Assembly: GCA_018389105.1 (NCBI GenBank)
Contig: JACATO010000992.1
Span: 1 to 64,000 of the forward strand
Length of the DNA: 64,000 bases
Direction of reading: 5' to 3'
Source: Nautilus pompilius
Lineage: Eukaryota > Mollusca > Cephalopoda > Nautilida > Nautilidae
How positions within the stretch are numbered: position 1 is the first letter of the stretch; the number at the start of each line of letters is the position of its first letter. A program made the position numbers and the translations under genes. Under the pieces are notes generated by a model. It saw nothing but the letters and a program-made list of their open reading frames with translations. It had not been told where the DNA came from and did not search any database. Positions 62,894-64,000 of this stretch are shown here, in pieces.

Positions 62894-64000
62894 GTAAGTA
62901 GATTTGAGTGAGTGGTTAAAACATGAGAAGAATGAATGGTGGTCTGCTTTGTGTTCTTCATTACATCAGTTTACACAAAACATTGATAATGTTGAAAGAT
63001 AAAGTAAAGGATTTGGGCAGGAAACCAGGCATGTTAAGTCGCTCTCCCAGATCATGTTGATTCATCATTATGCCTTTTTATATTTTTTTTATTTTTTTCA
63101 TTATCTAAAAACAAAGTTGTAACTACAGAAATTTATAAATGTGAAACTCTTATGTTAATAATAATGACAAAATGTAAGAAAGTAAGTGGGATGACATTCT
63201 GCAGGATTCATTGTGACAGAGTGTCAAATGCAATTAATTCTAGATGGCAATTAGTGTTTAAGCTTGTTGCTCATTTTTACTAAATATTTCCCATAGTGAG
63301 TTGTGAATATTATTTTAACAAATTTTTTTTTTTTTAAAGCAAGTCTTTAGATTAGCGACTATTGTAGTACATTGTCTGTTTTTGTATTAAAATGTCAGTG
63401 TATGCATCTTAGTTTTTAACAGGAAGCCATCAAGGTTTATACAAGGCTCTTTGACAAGTAAAATGTCCATCAAACAGGAAGTTCTCTTAAAAGAGCTGAT
63501 ATGTCTAAATTTATAATGGATCTTGCCATTTACGCAACAGGTGCTAGAATGCAGATTTTAAATCACATTGTGAGAGGAGCAGCTGCATATACAGGGAGTG
63601 ATTTTTGCACTTTACAACTGTTGCAGTCCTTTCACTATCTCTCTCAAACTATCAGAGTGGTTATCTTCAGGGCATAGGCTTTAGATCAGGGAGAAGGTTT
63701 TAAATAACAATATTAAACTGGTTTGTTTCTTTGCCCATTTATTGTATGCATAAACATTCTAAAGCTAACTTTAATTGATATGTCTTAAGAATCTATAAGT
63801 TCTATTATTTACACCATATGTCATTGATCTGATTCTTCTAATAAATCAATTATTTAATGAAAGAATTTTGATTTTTAAAACTTCTGTTGTCTCCTCTCCC
63901 CACCTTTTTTGTGGTAGGTGCTTGTTCAGTAATAACAGATCTTTAAGCTTGAGCTGATTCCTGCTTTGGCAGTATCATCTTAAAGTAGCAATCTCATTTG
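62894..64000 (+). other. Drebrin-like intron 2 (runs out of the window)
   Basis: No sequence resembling the next ADF-H exon (EGGLEEM, KVMYAFCRV) was found. AT-rich DNA without recognised repeats. Confidence 0.7.

Overview
This is an animal nuclear DNA window: AT-rich, intron-dominated, with GT-AG introns, CpG-rich promoter DNA, large CT/CA microsatellite arrays and a heavy load of decayed DNA transposons and tRNA-derived SINEs. No prokaryotic gene organisation, rRNA or CRISPR array was seen. The protein matches (lysyl oxidase-like, RhoBTB, drebrin-like) are metazoan. The repeat style suggests a lophotrochozoan, probably a mollusc, but that placement is inference.

Layout. (1) 1-4.4 kb, + strand: the last two coding exons of a lysyl oxidase-like gene that enters from the left. 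The first of them carries an apparent one-base frameshift just after the predicted cofactor tyrosine. (2) 4.4-21 kb: mostly gene-free. It holds an internally deleted Tc1-like relic (about 8 kb), a hAT transposon whose two ends can be set exactly by inverted ends and an 8-bp target duplication (10,199-13,230), and a CT-rich satellite (13.8-14.6 kb). (3) 21.1-57.5 kb, - strand: a complete RhoBTB gene. Its eight coding exons assemble into an uninterrupted 720-residue protein (atypical Rho GTPase domain, split BTB1, BTB2, C-terminal region). A 5' non-coding exon is predicted near 57.47 kb. Its introns hold two Tc1-like families and part of a third, a mariner-like element, hAT relics, a 277-bp hAT MITE with target duplication, a LINE fragment, a Polinton-type DNA polymerase fragment and SINEs. 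(4) 57.2-57.7 kb: a GC-rich, probably bidirectional promoter. (5) 57,675 to the window end, + strand: the first two coding exons of a drebrin/drebrin-like (Abp1) gene, encoding the start of its ADF-H domain. Its first intron holds a 120-bp minisatellite directly beside a Tc1-like element that itself contains a 319-bp hAT MITE.

RhoBTB and the drebrin-like actin-binding protein start head to head, so they may share regulation. No clearly novel multi-gene system was found. The most useful observations are the complete RhoBTB model with its unusual GTPase residues, the lysyl oxidase frameshift, the exactly bounded and nested transposons, and a minisatellite that may derive from a transposon end.
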